Positions 55,763 to 64,000 of a stretch of 64,000 nucleotides of DNA are shown in pieces. Source of the stretch: Altericroceibacterium xinjiangense. Lineage in GTDB: Bacteria > Pseudomonadota > Alphaproteobacteria > Sphingomonadales > Sphingomonadaceae. The DNA lies in contig NZ_RSEK01000008.1 of the NCBI RefSeq assembly GCF_003958635.1, positions 62,001-126,000 of the forward strand. The letters run 5' to 3'. The position numbers and the translations under genes are program-made. A model generated the notes under the pieces. It was not told where the DNA came from. It saw nothing but the letters and a program-made list of their open reading frames with translations, and made no database searches. Within the stretch, counting starts at the first letter, position 1. Every line of letters starts with the position of its first letter.

Positions 55763-56386
55763 TCAGGGTTCGTCGTAGTGGAACGGGGCGATCACCGGCT
55801 CCGGATAGGCTTCGTACTCGAAGCTCGGCGGCAAGTCGGGTTCCAGCCCATCGACGGAGCGCAGCAGCGGAATTCCGCCGCGGTGCCACCCTTCGTCGTA
55901 TTCGCAGTAGAAGTTGATCACTCCGTGGAGCTTCGCGATCCGCCATGTATCCTGTTCGCGGACATACGCGTTCTCATACGTCGCTTCCCCCCAGCGGGCG
56001 ATCCCGCCAAGCGATCCGAACATGATCAGGGAACGCCAGCGGCCTTTCGCCGTGCCCGCCCCGCTGTCGATGTGCAGCACGGGCTGCAACTGCATGTGGT
56101 TGAACAGCTTGCCATAGCCGTAGCCGGGCAGGCGCGTGAGATAGGCCCGCACGCGGTCCCGTCCCACGTAGATGCCGCGCCCGGCGATCTCCAGCGTGCC
56201 GTCGGCCGCGAACAAGTCCGCCGCGCGGTCCCACAGCCCCTTGTCGACATAATAGCCGTAGGCGCCCTGCAGGTTGACGAGGTCGCGGTAGTCTTCCGCC
56301 GATTGCGCCCGCTGCTCCAGCTGCTCGGTCCGCACGCGCAGCGCGCTCAGCTCCGCGCGCAGCAGTTCGATCTCCTCCAGTCCCAT
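55763..56386 (-). CDS. NTF2/SnoaL-like (SnoaL_4) protein with coiled-coil start
   Basis: 207 residues. The first 30 residues form a heptad helix (LEEIELLRAELSALRVRTEQ), followed by an NTF2-like domain (DLVNLQGAYGYYVDKGLWDR, DLFAADGTLEIAGRGIYVGR, INFYCEYDEGWH). This matches a family common in sphingomonads near degradation genes for steroids or aromatics. The exact reaction is unknown. It lies 12 bases downstream of the DoxX-like gene on the same strand. Confidence 0.82.
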   Translation of the reverse strand: MGLEEIELLRAELSALRVRTEQLEQRAQSAEDYRDLVNLQGAYGYYVDKGLWDRAADLFAADGTLEIAGRGIYVGRDRVRAYLTRLPGYGYGKLFNHMQLQPVLHIDSGAGTAKGRWRSLIMFGSLGGIARWGEATYENAYVREQDTWRIAKLHGVINFYCEYDEGWHRGGIPLLRSVDGLEPDLPPSFEYEAYPEPVIAPFHYDEP

Positions 56387-56398
56387 CCTGCTTCCCCC

Positions 56399-56851
56399 TT
56401 AATACCGCCACCACGGCGGCTTGCCGCGGTCGTCCGGATCATCTTCCGCTTCGCGCGGAGGCCAGGCGTCCCGGCGTTCCGCCCGCATGTAATCGTAGTC
56501 CCACCGCATGTGGCCGTAGGCAAACACCACCAGCAAGCCGCCGATGATCGCAATGTTCTTCAGCGCAGCCAGTCCTTCTACCGGATCGGTCAGCTGGTTG
56601 TGGAACAGGAACACCGTGACGGCGACGAACACCGCCAGCACGATCGCGACGGCCCGGGTCGCCAGTCCGGCAGCGAGCATCAGCCCGGCGCAGACTTCGA
56701 AGATTCCGGTCGGCAGCGCGAGCGATCCGGGCAAACCGACCTTTTCGAGCATTCCGGCGGCATAAACGGGCGCGGCAATTTTCCCCGCTCCGGTAACAAC
56801 GAACAACAGCCCGATCAGTATGCGGCCGATCACCGCAGCGAGCATCGACAT
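56399..56851 (-). CDS. DoxX family membrane protein
   Basis: 150 residues, four membrane helices: LAAVIGRILIGLLFVVTGAG, GIFEVCAGLMLAAGLATRAV, IVLAVFVAVTVFLFHN and NIAIIGGLLVVFAYG. The HNQLTDPVEGLAALKNIAII segment is typical of DoxX proteins. They may carry electrons or take part in envelope redox homeostasis. A charged C-terminal tail (MRAERRDAWPPREAEDDPDD) faces the cytoplasm. Confidence 0.85.
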   Translation of the reverse strand: MSMLAAVIGRILIGLLFVVTGAGKIAAPVYAAGMLEKVGLPGSLALPTGIFEVCAGLMLAAGLATRAVAIVLAVFVAVTVFLFHNQLTDPVEGLAALKNIAIIGGLLVVFAYGHMRWDYDYMRAERRDAWPPREAEDDPDDRGKPPWWRY

Positions 56852-56936
56852 ATGGCGTTTCTCCCAACGGATAGACGCCCCCTTGTCTGTCTCTGAATGC
56901 GCGAGATCGGCCTTGGGTCCGGAAAGCCGTCGAACG

Positions 56937-57491
56937 TCACAGCTTGGGCAGCGTCACTCCGCGCTGGCCCATGTACTTGCCCGCCCGGTCGGCGTAAGTC
57001 GTCTCGCACCGTTCGTTCCCTTGCAGGAACAGGAACTGGCACGCGCCTTCATTGGCATAGATTTTCGCCGGCAGCGGCGTGGTGTTGGAAAATTCCAGCG
57101 TCACGTGCCCTTCCCAGCCGGGCTCCAGCGGGGTCACGTTGACGATGATCCCGCAGCGGGCGTAGGTCGATTTGCCGAGGCAGATCACCAGCACATCGTC
57201 CGGCACGCGGAAGTATTCGACCGTTCGGGCAAGCGCGAAGCTGTTGGGCGGGATGATGCAGACGTCGGTCTTGCGATCGACGAAGCTGTTGGCGGCAAAG
57301 TCCTTCGGGTCCACCACCGCGTTGTCCACGTTGGTGAAGATCTTGAACTCGTCCGCCACCCGGGCATCGTAGCCGTAGGAAGACAGGCCGTAGGAAATGC
57401 AGCCGTCGCGCCGCTGACTTTCGACGAAGGGCTCGATCATCCCTTCGCCTTGCGCCTTGTCCCGGATCCACTTGTCGCTGAGAATCGCCAT
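56937..57491 (-). CDS. dcd: dCTP deaminase
   Basis: 184 residues. It deaminates dCTP to dUTP for thymidylate synthesis. Opening [15 protein letters not shown], substrate motif [36 protein letters not shown], catalytic [20 protein letters not shown] and [13 protein letters not shown] are all present. It stands alone between doxX-like and putA on the same strand. Confidence 0.96.
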   Translation of the reverse strand: MAILSDKWIRDKAQGEGMIEPFVESQRRDGCISYGLSSYGYDARVADEFKIFTNVDNAVVDPKDFAANSFVDRKTDVCIIPPNSFALARTVEYFRVPDDVLVICLGKSTYARCGIIVNVTPLEPGWEGHVTLEFSNTTPLPAKIYANEGACQFLFLQGNERCETTYADRAGKYMGQRGVTLPKL

Positions 57492-57578
57492 GGTCCGGGA
57501 TTTGCGGATCGGAACGCCCAAGGCAAGCGCGAAGCCTGCCCGGGCGTTCTCTTATCCCCACGCTTGTCTTCCGAACGC

Positions 57579-60500
57579 CTACCCCGCCGCAAGCAGGCTG
57601 GCGTTGCCGCCAGCCGCGGTGGTGTCGACGCTGGTTACCCGCTCGGTCGCAAAACGGGTCACGTAATTCGGCCCGCCTGCCTTGGGGCCGGTGCCGGACA
57701 AGCCTTCCCCGCCGAACGGCTGGGATTCGACCACCGCGCCGATCTGGTTGCGATTGACGTAGATGTTTCCTGCCCTCGCCCGTGCCTCGAGCAGCCGCCG
57801 GGTCGCGTCGATCCGGCTGTGCAGACCGACCGTCAGACCATAGCCGGTGGAGTTGATCTCATCGATCACGTCCGGCAGCGCCCCTGCCTTCCAGCGAACG
57901 ACATGCAGCACCGGGCCGAAGTTCTCGCTCGACAGGTCCTGGATCGATCCGATCTCGATAATCGCCGGGGCAACGAAGCTGCCGGTGGCAGTGGCGGGAA
58001 GGTCCCGCTGCCAGACGGGAAAGCCCTGCTGCCGCATCGTGTCGATGTGGCCATCCAGCGACGCCTTGGCCTCGGCGTCGATCACAGGGCCGATGTCGGT
58101 CGCTAGATTTGCCGGATCGCCGATCACCAGCGTCTCGAACGCGCCGCGGATCATCTCCAGCATCGAATCCGCGACATCCTCCTGCAGGTAGAGCACCCGC
58201 AAGGCGGAACACCGCTGCCCCGCGCTCTGGAACGCGCTTGCCACCACGTCGCGGGTGACTTGTTCGGGCAAGGCGGAGGAATCGACGATCAGTGCGTTTT
58301 GCCCACCGGTTTCAGCGATGAGCGTCGCGATCGGGGCGTCGCGTGCGGCAAGGCTGCGGTTGATCGCCCGCGCGGTCGCGGTCGACCCGGTGAAGGCGAC
58401 CCCGGCAATGCGCGGGTCGGATGTGATTGCAGCGCCCACCTCGCCGGCACCGGGAACCAGCTGGAACACGTCCGCAGGAATGCCGGCTTCGTGGCACAGG
58501 CGCACGGCGAGCGCGGCAATCAGCGGGGTCTGCTCGGCCGGTTTGGCGATCACCGTATTCCCGGCCGCGAGTGCGGCGGCGGCCGGACCGACGAAGATCG
58601 CCAGGGGGAAGTTCCACGGGGAAATGGTCGCGAACACCCCGCGCCCGTGCAGGCGCAGGCGATTTTCCTCCCCGGTCGGGCCGGGCAGCGGGACGGGGGC
58701 TGTAAACAACCGCCTTGCTTCATTCGCGTAGTAGCGCAGGAAATCGACCGCTTCGCGGACTTCCAGCACCCCGTCGATCGTCGTCTTGCCCGCCTCGCGC
58801 TGGCACAGGGAAAGGAACGCGTCCGTATTCGCCTCGAACACGGCCGCCGCACGGTCGAGCAGTTCGGCACGGGCAAGCCCGCCCAGCGCATCCCACTTCG
58901 GCTGCACGGCAACGGCGCGGGTAATCGCAAGGTCGACATCCGCCTCGGTCGCTTCCTGCACCGTGCCGACCGCATCGGACGGATTGTGGGGGGAATGGAT
59001 CGTGCGCGTCTCGGCATTTCCCGATGCTGCGGCAAACGTGGGGGCGGCCTGCCACTGGCGCGCCGCCATGTCCGCCAGCCGCTGCTGCAATGGTTCGCGC
59101 ACCAGCGGATTGGTCAGGTCGGTCCCGGCGCTGTTCAGGCGGTCGGGGAATATCTCGGCCGGCAGCGGGATCAGGGGATTGCGCTTCGGCTCGGTCGCGG
59201 CGAGCTCAGCCACCGGATCCTGAACCAGATCGGACACCGGCACCTCGCCATCGGCCATTCGATTGACGAAGGAACTGTTGGCCCCGTTTTCCAGCAGGCG
59301 GCGCACGAGATAGGCCAGCAGGTCCTTGTGCACGCCCACCGGGGCGTAGATCCGTACCGGCGTGCGGTTCTTCTCGCCCTCCTGCTGTGCCAGGGCGGCG
59401 TAGATATCCTCCCCCATCCCGTGGAGCCGCTGGAACTCCAGTTCCTTACGGCCTGCCAGCGCCTTGATCGCGGCGATGGTGTACGCGTTGTGGGTGGCAA
59501 AGGCGGGGTAGATCGCATCGTCCGCCGCCAGCAGCCGATCGGCGCAGGCGAGGTAGGACACATCGGTTGCCACCTTCCGGGTGAACACCGGGTAATCGCG
59601 GTGGCCGCCGATTTGCGACAGCTTGACCTCGGTGTCCCAATAGGCGCCCTTGACCAGGCGGACCATCAGCTTGCGGCCGTGGCGCCGGGCCAGTTCAACC
59701 ACCCAGTCGCACAGCGGCACGGCGCGTTTCTGATACGCCTGCAGCGCCAGGCCAAAGCCCTGCCAGCCGTTTTCGAACAAGGCGTCTTCGGCCACCAGCG
59801 CCTCGATGATGTCGAGCGACAGCTCCAGCCGGTCGGCCTCTTCGGCATCGATGGTGAAGCGGATGTCCGCGCGGCTCGCCGCCAGCGCCAGATCGCGCAC
59901 GATCGGGACCAGCGCCGCCTTCGCCGCTTCGGCATGATAGACGCTGTACTTGGGATAAAGCGCCGAAAGCTTGACGGAAATACCGGAATTGCGCTGCATG
60001 TCCCCGGTCGACGTCTGCGCGATCCGCTCGATCGCCTCGGCATAGGCGCGGCGGTACCGCTCCGCGTCTTCGAACGTCATCGCCGCTTCGCCCAGCATGT
60101 CGAACGAATGGGTCAGGCCGCGCTTGCGCTCCGGCTCGGCGCGTTTCAGCGCTTCCTCGATCGTACGCCCGAAGACGAACTGCCCGCCAAGGATCCGCAT
60201 CGCCTGCAGCGTTGCCTGACGGATCATCGGTTCGCCCAGCCGGCCGATCGCGCGGCGCAGCGCGTTCTGGTTCGCCTCTTCGGACCGCAACAGGTTGCCC
60301 GTGAGCATCAGGGAAAAGGTCGCGGCGGTCACGAAGGTGGAACTGCTTTCGCCCAGGTGTTCCGACCAGTCGATCCCGGCAATCTTGTCCTGGATCAGCG
60401 CATCGGCCGTTTCAGCGTCGGGAACGCGCAGCAGCGCTTCGGCCAGGCACATCAGCGCGATGCCTTCTTCCGTCCCCAGCCCGTAGGTGTGCAGGAAGGC

Positions 60501-60698
60501 GTCAAGCCCGCTCGCCTTGTGCCGCCGCGCTCCCTCGATCAGGGTGCTCGCCAGCGCCGAAGCCTGCGGATGGAGGGCGGAAGCCGGGGCAGCCTCCATC
60601 ATCCGCTGGACGGCGCACGCGCCTTCCTCCTCGCGGTACGCAGCCCGAAGGGCGCTGCGGTCAAGAGGGGCGCTAAGGTCGATGGGGGCCATGGTCAT
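57579..60698 (-). CDS. putA: Bifunctional proline dehydrogenase / P5C dehydrogenase
   Basis: 1039 residues from ATG 60698 (TTG 60731 and ATG 60692 are alternatives). It oxidises proline to glutamate in two linked active sites with substrate channelling. The FAD-dependent barrel covers about 130-460 (RLVKGAYWDTEVKLSQIGGH, TDVSYLACADRLLAADDAIY, GMGEDIYAALAQQ). The aldehyde dehydrogenase half follows with SPWNFPLAIFVGPAAAALAA, TLIAETGGQNALIV and the nucleophile in SAGQRCSALRVLYL. There is no ribbon-helix-helix DNA-binding domain at the N-terminus, so this PutA is not its own repressor. Confidence 0.95.
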   Translation of the reverse strand: MTMAPIDLSAPLDRSALRAAYREEEGACAVQRMMEAAPASALHPQASALASTLIEGARRHKASGLDAFLHTYGLGTEEGIALMCLAEALLRVPDAETADALIQDKIAGIDWSEHLGESSSTFVTAATFSLMLTGNLLRSEEANQNALRRAIGRLGEPMIRQATLQAMRILGGQFVFGRTIEEALKRAEPERKRGLTHSFDMLGEAAMTFEDAERYRRAYAEAIERIAQTSTGDMQRNSGISVKLSALYPKYSVYHAEAAKAALVPIVRDLALAASRADIRFTIDAEEADRLELSLDIIEALVAEDALFENGWQGFGLALQAYQKRAVPLCDWVVELARRHGRKLMVRLVKGAYWDTEVKLSQIGGHRDYPVFTRKVATDVSYLACADRLLAADDAIYPAFATHNAYTIAAIKALAGRKELEFQRLHGMGEDIYAALAQQEGEKNRTPVRIYAPVGVHKDLLAYLVRRLLENGANSSFVNRMADGEVPVSDLVQDPVAELAATEPKRNPLIPLPAEIFPDRLNSAGTDLTNPLVREPLQQRLADMAARQWQAAPTFAAASGNAETRTIHSPHNPSDAVGTVQEATEADVDLAITRAVAVQPKWDALGGLARAELLDRAAAVFEANTDAFLSLCQREAGKTTIDGVLEVREAVDFLRYYANEARRLFTAPVPLPGPTGEENRLRLHGRGVFATISPWNFPLAIFVGPAAAALAAGNTVIAKPAEQTPLIAALAVRLCHEAGIPADVFQLVPGAGEVGAAITSDPRIAGVAFTGSTATARAINRSLAARDAPIATLIAETGGQNALIVDSSALPEQVTRDVVASAFQSAGQRCSALRVLYLQEDVADSMLEMIRGAFETLVIGDPANLATDIGPVIDAEAKASLDGHIDTMRQQGFPVWQRDLPATATGSFVAPAIIEIGSIQDLSSENFGPVLHVVRWKAGALPDVIDEINSTGYGLTVGLHSRIDATRRLLEARARAGNIYVNRNQIGAVVESQPFGGEGLSGTGPKAGGPNYVTRFATERVTSVDTTAAGGNASLLAAG

Positions 60699-60773
60699 GG
60701 CCGCTTGCTGGCTGCTCGGTTTCACCCCCAAACAAGTCCTGCGGCCACGCCTCGTTCCAGACTCTCCAAGACT

Positions 60774-61607
60774 CTAGTCATACCAGTAGGCGATGGAGCG
60801 CATTTCCACGCTGGCGCGGGGGACTGCATCCTCCCCCACCGTCGGATCGGAAAAGCCCGTGTGCGGGACGTAGCGCGCCTTGTCGGCTTGCGTGTCCCAG
60901 CGCTTGAACACCAGCACGTCTTCGGGCCGCATGCCGGAATAGTAGTGCCAGCGATGGCGCGGGGAGAAGCGGAAGTTCATCGACGGAAGACGCCAGACGA
61001 TCTGCCCGTCCCGGTCGAACCCGGCCGATGCCTCGATCACATCCTCGTCCCGCACGGTTTGTGCATCGCAGATTGCCAGCGGCACGTCGATCGGCGGACC
61101 GGAGAACGCGCGCCAGATATTGTGATGGGCGCAGCGCTTCACGCGCCGTTCGGGATGGGGATTCACCTCCCGCGTCTGCTGCTCCGCGGCGGAAAAATAG
61201 ACATCCGAATGCACCAGCCGCGCAGGGTAGGAATTGTCGCGCGTACCAGCTTCGCCCGACCGTTCGCCCCAGCGCAGGATCGCAGGACCCGTGACGACGA
61301 CTTCATCCGCACCGGTTACCTGCTGGATAAAGCGCGCGATCTCCGGCGGATGCACCGTGTTGACCACTGCCGCCTCACGCCAATCGGTTATCGCGCTCGG
61401 CATTTCGAACAATTCGAATCCGTTGACGTCGAGCCGGGGCGGCGCGGCCATCGTGCGCGCGTCGGTGATCTCCACCGTGTGCGGATCGCGGTGGACAGTA
61501 TCCAGGCTCTGGTCGTTGGCGTGGAAGGTTTCCACCTGCCCGGTGTCGAGCGCGTAATTGACCTGCGCCTCCACCACGCGCGGCTTATCGAGCGTCTGTC
61601 CCATCAT
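60774..61607 (-). CDS. CmcJ/NvfI-type oxidoreductase
   Basis: 277 residues from ATG 61607 with the strong ribosome site AAAAAGGAGAGG. The family pattern is visible in VVNTVHPPEIARFIQQVTGA, LVHSDVYFSAAE, RRVKRCAHHNIWRAFSGPP, PLAICDAQTVRDEDV and YYSGMRPEDVLVFKRWDTQA. Related fungal and actinobacterial enzymes (CmcJ, AsaB, NvfI) modify natural products, some as Fe(II)/2-oxoglutarate oxygenases. A role in catabolism is possible here; substrate unknown. Confidence 0.83.
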   Translation of the reverse strand: MMGQTLDKPRVVEAQVNYALDTGQVETFHANDQSLDTVHRDPHTVEITDARTMAAPPRLDVNGFELFEMPSAITDWREAAVVNTVHPPEIARFIQQVTGADEVVVTGPAILRWGERSGEAGTRDNSYPARLVHSDVYFSAAEQQTREVNPHPERRVKRCAHHNIWRAFSGPPIDVPLAICDAQTVRDEDVIEASAGFDRDGQIVWRLPSMNFRFSPRHRWHYYSGMRPEDVLVFKRWDTQADKARYVPHTGFSDPTVGEDAVPRASVEMRSIAYWYD

Positions 61608-61704
61608 CCTCTCCTTTTTACCGGATGATGGCGGTTTTGCCGCTTCCGCGAAAGGCGATAATTTACGCTTGTTTCCAGATGGATAGCGCGGCACGGCAGC
61701 GTTT

Positions 61705-62433
61705 ATGAAGATCGTCTTCAGCCGCAAGGGGTTCGATTCGGCCAGCGGCGGCGGCCCGTCGCCGATCATCGACGGAAGGCCCGTCAGCCTGCCGATCCCG
61801 ACCAACGGGGCCCCGCATGAAACCTACAGCGCGCTGGGTCTGGGCGAAGCTGTCACCCGGGCGAGCCGCGGCAAGCTGGGGCCGCAGACGGCGTGTCATC
61901 ACGATCCGATGTTTCTGGACGACGGGGAATGCCTGTTCGGCCAGTGCGGCGCGGCGCAATCACACCTGGCCAACCGCGGTGTCGGCGTGGGCGACGTGTT
62001 CCTGTTCTTCGGCTTGTTCCGCGAAGAAGGGGGCGATCCGCACCACCGAATCTTCGGCTTCCTGCGCACCGAAAGCATTACGCACCTCGCCACCTGCTCG
62101 CCGGGGGAACAAGCCGCGCTTGCCGCGTACCGCCATCCCCACGCACTGACGCCTTATGGCCGGAATGACGCGATCTACCGCGGGCGGGGACGCACCGCAG
62201 CGAACTGCGATCCCGCCCTGCGGCTAACCGTGCCGGGCGGGCCGGTCAGCCTCTGGCAAGTGCCGTCCTGGCTGCAGCAGACCGGGCTGACCTACCATGA
62301 CCGGCCGGATCGCTGGCTTGCGGGAAACCGGCTGAAAAGCGTCGGCCGGGGACAGGAATTCGTCAGCGACTTAGGGGAGCACCCGCCGGCGCACGAATGG
62401 CTGGAGCGGGTGCTGTATTCGCTCGAACGCTAA
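61705..62433 (+). CDS. Nucleotide-modification-associated domain 3 (Nmad3) family protein
   Basis: 242 residues. The start MKIVFSRKGFDSASGGGPSP followed by IIDGRPVSLPIPT, and later HHDPMF and VGVGDVFLFFGLFREEGG, match the Nmad3 family as I recall it. That family was predicted by comparative genomics to link with hypermodified bases in phages and bacteria. Here no base-modifying enzyme, phage gene or restriction gene lies nearby. The assignment comes from memory of the family pattern. Its stop is directly adjacent to the stop of the transpeptidase gene. Confidence 0.7.
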   Translation: MKIVFSRKGFDSASGGGPSPIIDGRPVSLPIPTNGAPHETYSALGLGEAVTRASRGKLGPQTACHHDPMFLDDGECLFGQCGAAQSHLANRGVGVGDVFLFFGLFREEGGDPHHRIFGFLRTESITHLATCSPGEQAALAAYRHPHALTPYGRNDAIYRGRGRTAANCDPALRLTVPGGPVSLWQVPSWLQQTGLTYHDRPDRWLAGNRLKSVGRGQEFVSDLGEHPPAHEWLERVLYSLER

Positions 62434-63975
62434 TTACCGTGCGGCGAACTGCGCCAGCTGGACCGAATCCTGCTTGTAGACATCGTCGAGGTAAGCAATC
62501 GAATCCCCGTTCGGGACCGCCGTCAAGTAGGTGATGAACACCGGCACCGGATCGGGCAGGGCCAGGTACTGTTCCGGATCGCCCGACTTGCGCTGCAGCG
62601 GACGACCGAAGAACCATTCCCCCAGCCTCGGCGCATCTTCGAGCCGGATACAGCCGTGGCTGAACTGGCGGGCGTCCTCATCGAACAATTGACGGCTGGG
62701 CGTGTCGTGGAGGTAGATGCCGTCATCGTTGGGGAAAGTGAATTTAACGTCGCCCATCGCGTTGCTGCCACCGGGCAGCTGCCGCACGCGAAGCTCCACT
62801 TTCCCGGCGGCGACCGCCTTCCAGTCCACCGTCTTGGGATCGATCACATGGGCGTCGCGCGTCCAGTCGGACAGCGCTTCGTAGCCCATGGATCCGAGCG
62901 ATTCGCCCTTCAGGATCCTGGGTGCGAGGCTTTGCTGCACGATTTCGACCGGCACGTTCCAGTAAGGGTTCAGCGTGGCGTAGCGGATCATCCCCGCCAT
63001 CGGCGGCGTGGGGCTGCCACTTTTGCCGACCACCACTTTCATGGCCCCTTCCTGCTGGCCGTTGCCATAATAGAACAGCTGCGCCCCGGCAGTGTTGACC
63101 ACCACGTGGCGCGTCCAGCTGTCGGGCAGCAAGCGGGCGCGCTCCAGGTTCAGGCGCAGCACCGGCAGGTAATTGCGCCCTCCGTTCAGGACGGCCAGCG
63201 TTCGCGGGCCCACCACGCTATCCGCGGCGATCCCGTGCTGCTGCTGAAACCGCGCCAGCGCAGCCGACAGCGCCAGATCGAACTGGTCACCCGGCTCGAC
63301 GCCCAGCCGCTGGCGCAGCAATTGCACGCGTTCGCCGCTCATCCCCTGGCGCAGCACGGGGCCGGCCGGAATGGTGATCGGCGCGCCGTCGCTCAAATCG
63401 GCCCGATACCGCCGGATCTCCTGGCGCACCGCGCCGTAAAACGGGCTCATCCAGCCCATCTGCGTCACATAGTCGGGAAACGATCCGGCCAGTGCGGCCC
63501 GGGAAAGCACTTCGTCCTCTTTCAGAGAGCGGGGCTCAAGCTCCGGATCGAGGTAGCGGATGCCCATCCTGGGCTGCCGCGTATCGCGTACATAGTGCGC
63601 GAATTCCCGCGACAACCGCACTTCCGCGCGGGCAAGCGCCTTGGGCTCGCCGCTCCGCGCCCGGGCGATCAGTTCCCGCAAATCGTCCGGATCATAGTCC
63701 CGGGCATCGAGCCCGTCGGCGTCCGCCGTGTCGATCAGGCCAAGAAACTCCGACGCGGCGGGTGAAAGCGTATCGTTCTGGATCCACAGCGGCTGCCAGG
63801 AGCGCTGGGCGTAGAAATCCTCAATCCGTCCGCTCGCCTCGCGCTTGATCTGGCGCGCCAGATCGCGGCTGACCGTCTCCATGGAAGAGGAAGCTTTCGC
63901 GTGGGCTGTCGCCGGGAATGTCACCGGAGTGATCGCCAGGGCGGCAGCTGCGCAAGCAAGAAGAGAAGTTCGCAT
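62434..63975 (-). CDS. L,D-transpeptidase (YcbB-like)
   Basis: 513 residues. Signal peptide: RTSLLACAAAALAITPVTFP, cleaved after AHA. A scaffold domain with DDLRELIARARSGEPKALAR, then a peptidoglycan-binding domain (about 215-275, GMSGERVQLLRQRLGVEPGD), then the YkuD domain with HDTPSRQLFDEDARQ and the catalytic SHGCIRLEDAPRL. This is the full YcbB/LdtD domain order. It should form 3-3 cross-links in peptidoglycan. GGATAGGAACC precedes the ATG. The remaining 25 bases of the window hold nothing recognisable. Confidence 0.92.
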   Translation of the reverse strand: MRTSLLACAAAALAITPVTFPATAHAKASSSMETVSRDLARQIKREASGRIEDFYAQRSWQPLWIQNDTLSPAASEFLGLIDTADADGLDARDYDPDDLRELIARARSGEPKALARAEVRLSREFAHYVRDTRQPRMGIRYLDPELEPRSLKEDEVLSRAALAGSFPDYVTQMGWMSPFYGAVRQEIRRYRADLSDGAPITIPAGPVLRQGMSGERVQLLRQRLGVEPGDQFDLALSAALARFQQQHGIAADSVVGPRTLAVLNGGRNYLPVLRLNLERARLLPDSWTRHVVVNTAGAQLFYYGNGQQEGAMKVVVGKSGSPTPPMAGMIRYATLNPYWNVPVEIVQQSLAPRILKGESLGSMGYEALSDWTRDAHVIDPKTVDWKAVAAGKVELRVRQLPGGSNAMGDVKFTFPNDDGIYLHDTPSRQLFDEDARQFSHGCIRLEDAPRLGEWFFGRPLQRKSGDPEQYLALPDPVPVFITYLTAVPNGDSIAYLDDVYKQDSVQLAQFAAR

Positions 63976-64000
63976 TGGTTCCTATCCGCATGGGCCAGAG

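Noticed and set aside
58260..61628. 1122-codon open frame on the plus strand opposite putA
   Set aside because: Composition (Arg/Gly/His/Gln-rich, no hydrophobic periodicity) and perfect overlap with putA mark it as a shadow.

Overview
The window is GC-rich chromosomal DNA of an alphaproteobacterium, most likely a sphingomonad close to Erythrobacteraceae (inference). The clues are a NepR-EcfG general stress module with its GGAAC-N16-CGTT promoter, a LOV-HTH photoreceptor regulator resembling Erythrobacter EL222, SYK-6-like tetrahydrofolate-dependent aromatic O-demethylation genes, several TonB-dependent receptors, and neighbour sets such as pheA/cytochrome c and secE-nusG-rplK-rplA. No prophage, insertion sequence, CRISPR array or plasmid function is visible. 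Two tRNAs are present, Gln(CTG) and Gly(GCC).

Region by region. 1-1240: end of a CHASE histidine kinase, then nepR-ecfG. 1300-7700: housekeeping genes (AI-2E transporter, Fe/Mn superoxide dismutase, dicarboxylate symporter, glmM-thiD, LOG protein). 7.8-10.4 kb: LOV-HTH regulator, a small unknown gene, and a phosphate-type porin with a Pho-box-like repeat. 10.8-16.1 kb: tRNA-Gln, ppx, rlmE, isoaspartyl peptidase, pheA, cytochrome c, GNAT. 16.1-17.9 kb: a stress operon (membrane protein and two DUF2382 proteins) behind a perfect EcfG-type promoter. 18-22.6 kb: two L,D-transpeptidases, ispG, EamA transporter. 22.7-28.6 kb: acnA, a 52-residue unknown, secE-nusG-rplK-rplA, and a small membrane protein with a near-match EcfG promoter. 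28.6-31.8 kb: NTF2-like protein, CinA-like protein and a flavin monooxygenase.

32-42.7 kb is the most distinctive part. folD-purU-metF diverge from an alpha/beta hydrolase and a LigM-type O-demethylase, followed by a TonB receptor, a membrane-anchored winged-helix regulator, an IclR regulator and a MetE-catalytic-domain protein. Together folD, purU and metF could take methyl-THF formed by demethylation of methoxy-aromatics to formate and free THF. A 16-bp palindrome, TTTCGYATASGYGAAA, lies before both metF/hydrolase-ligM and the metE-like/iclR operon and is a candidate IclR operator linking them. A broken cation-diffusion-facilitator gene lies downstream of folD.

42.7-46.5 kb holds a catabolic cluster of unknown substrate (GMC oxidoreductase, two NTF2-like proteins, SDR, DUF3237) around a perfect TAACGATCGTTA palindrome. 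46.6-51.6 kb is housekeeping: argB, yggT, a second folD, a lipoprotein, marC, a LON-domain protein and a thioredoxin-TPR protein. 51.8-64 kb: tRNA-Gly, a TonB receptor with a His/Glu-rich loop (probably zinc), EEP hydrolase, NTF2-like, DoxX, dcd, putA, a CmcJ-like oxygenase, an Nmad3 protein and a third L,D-transpeptidase.
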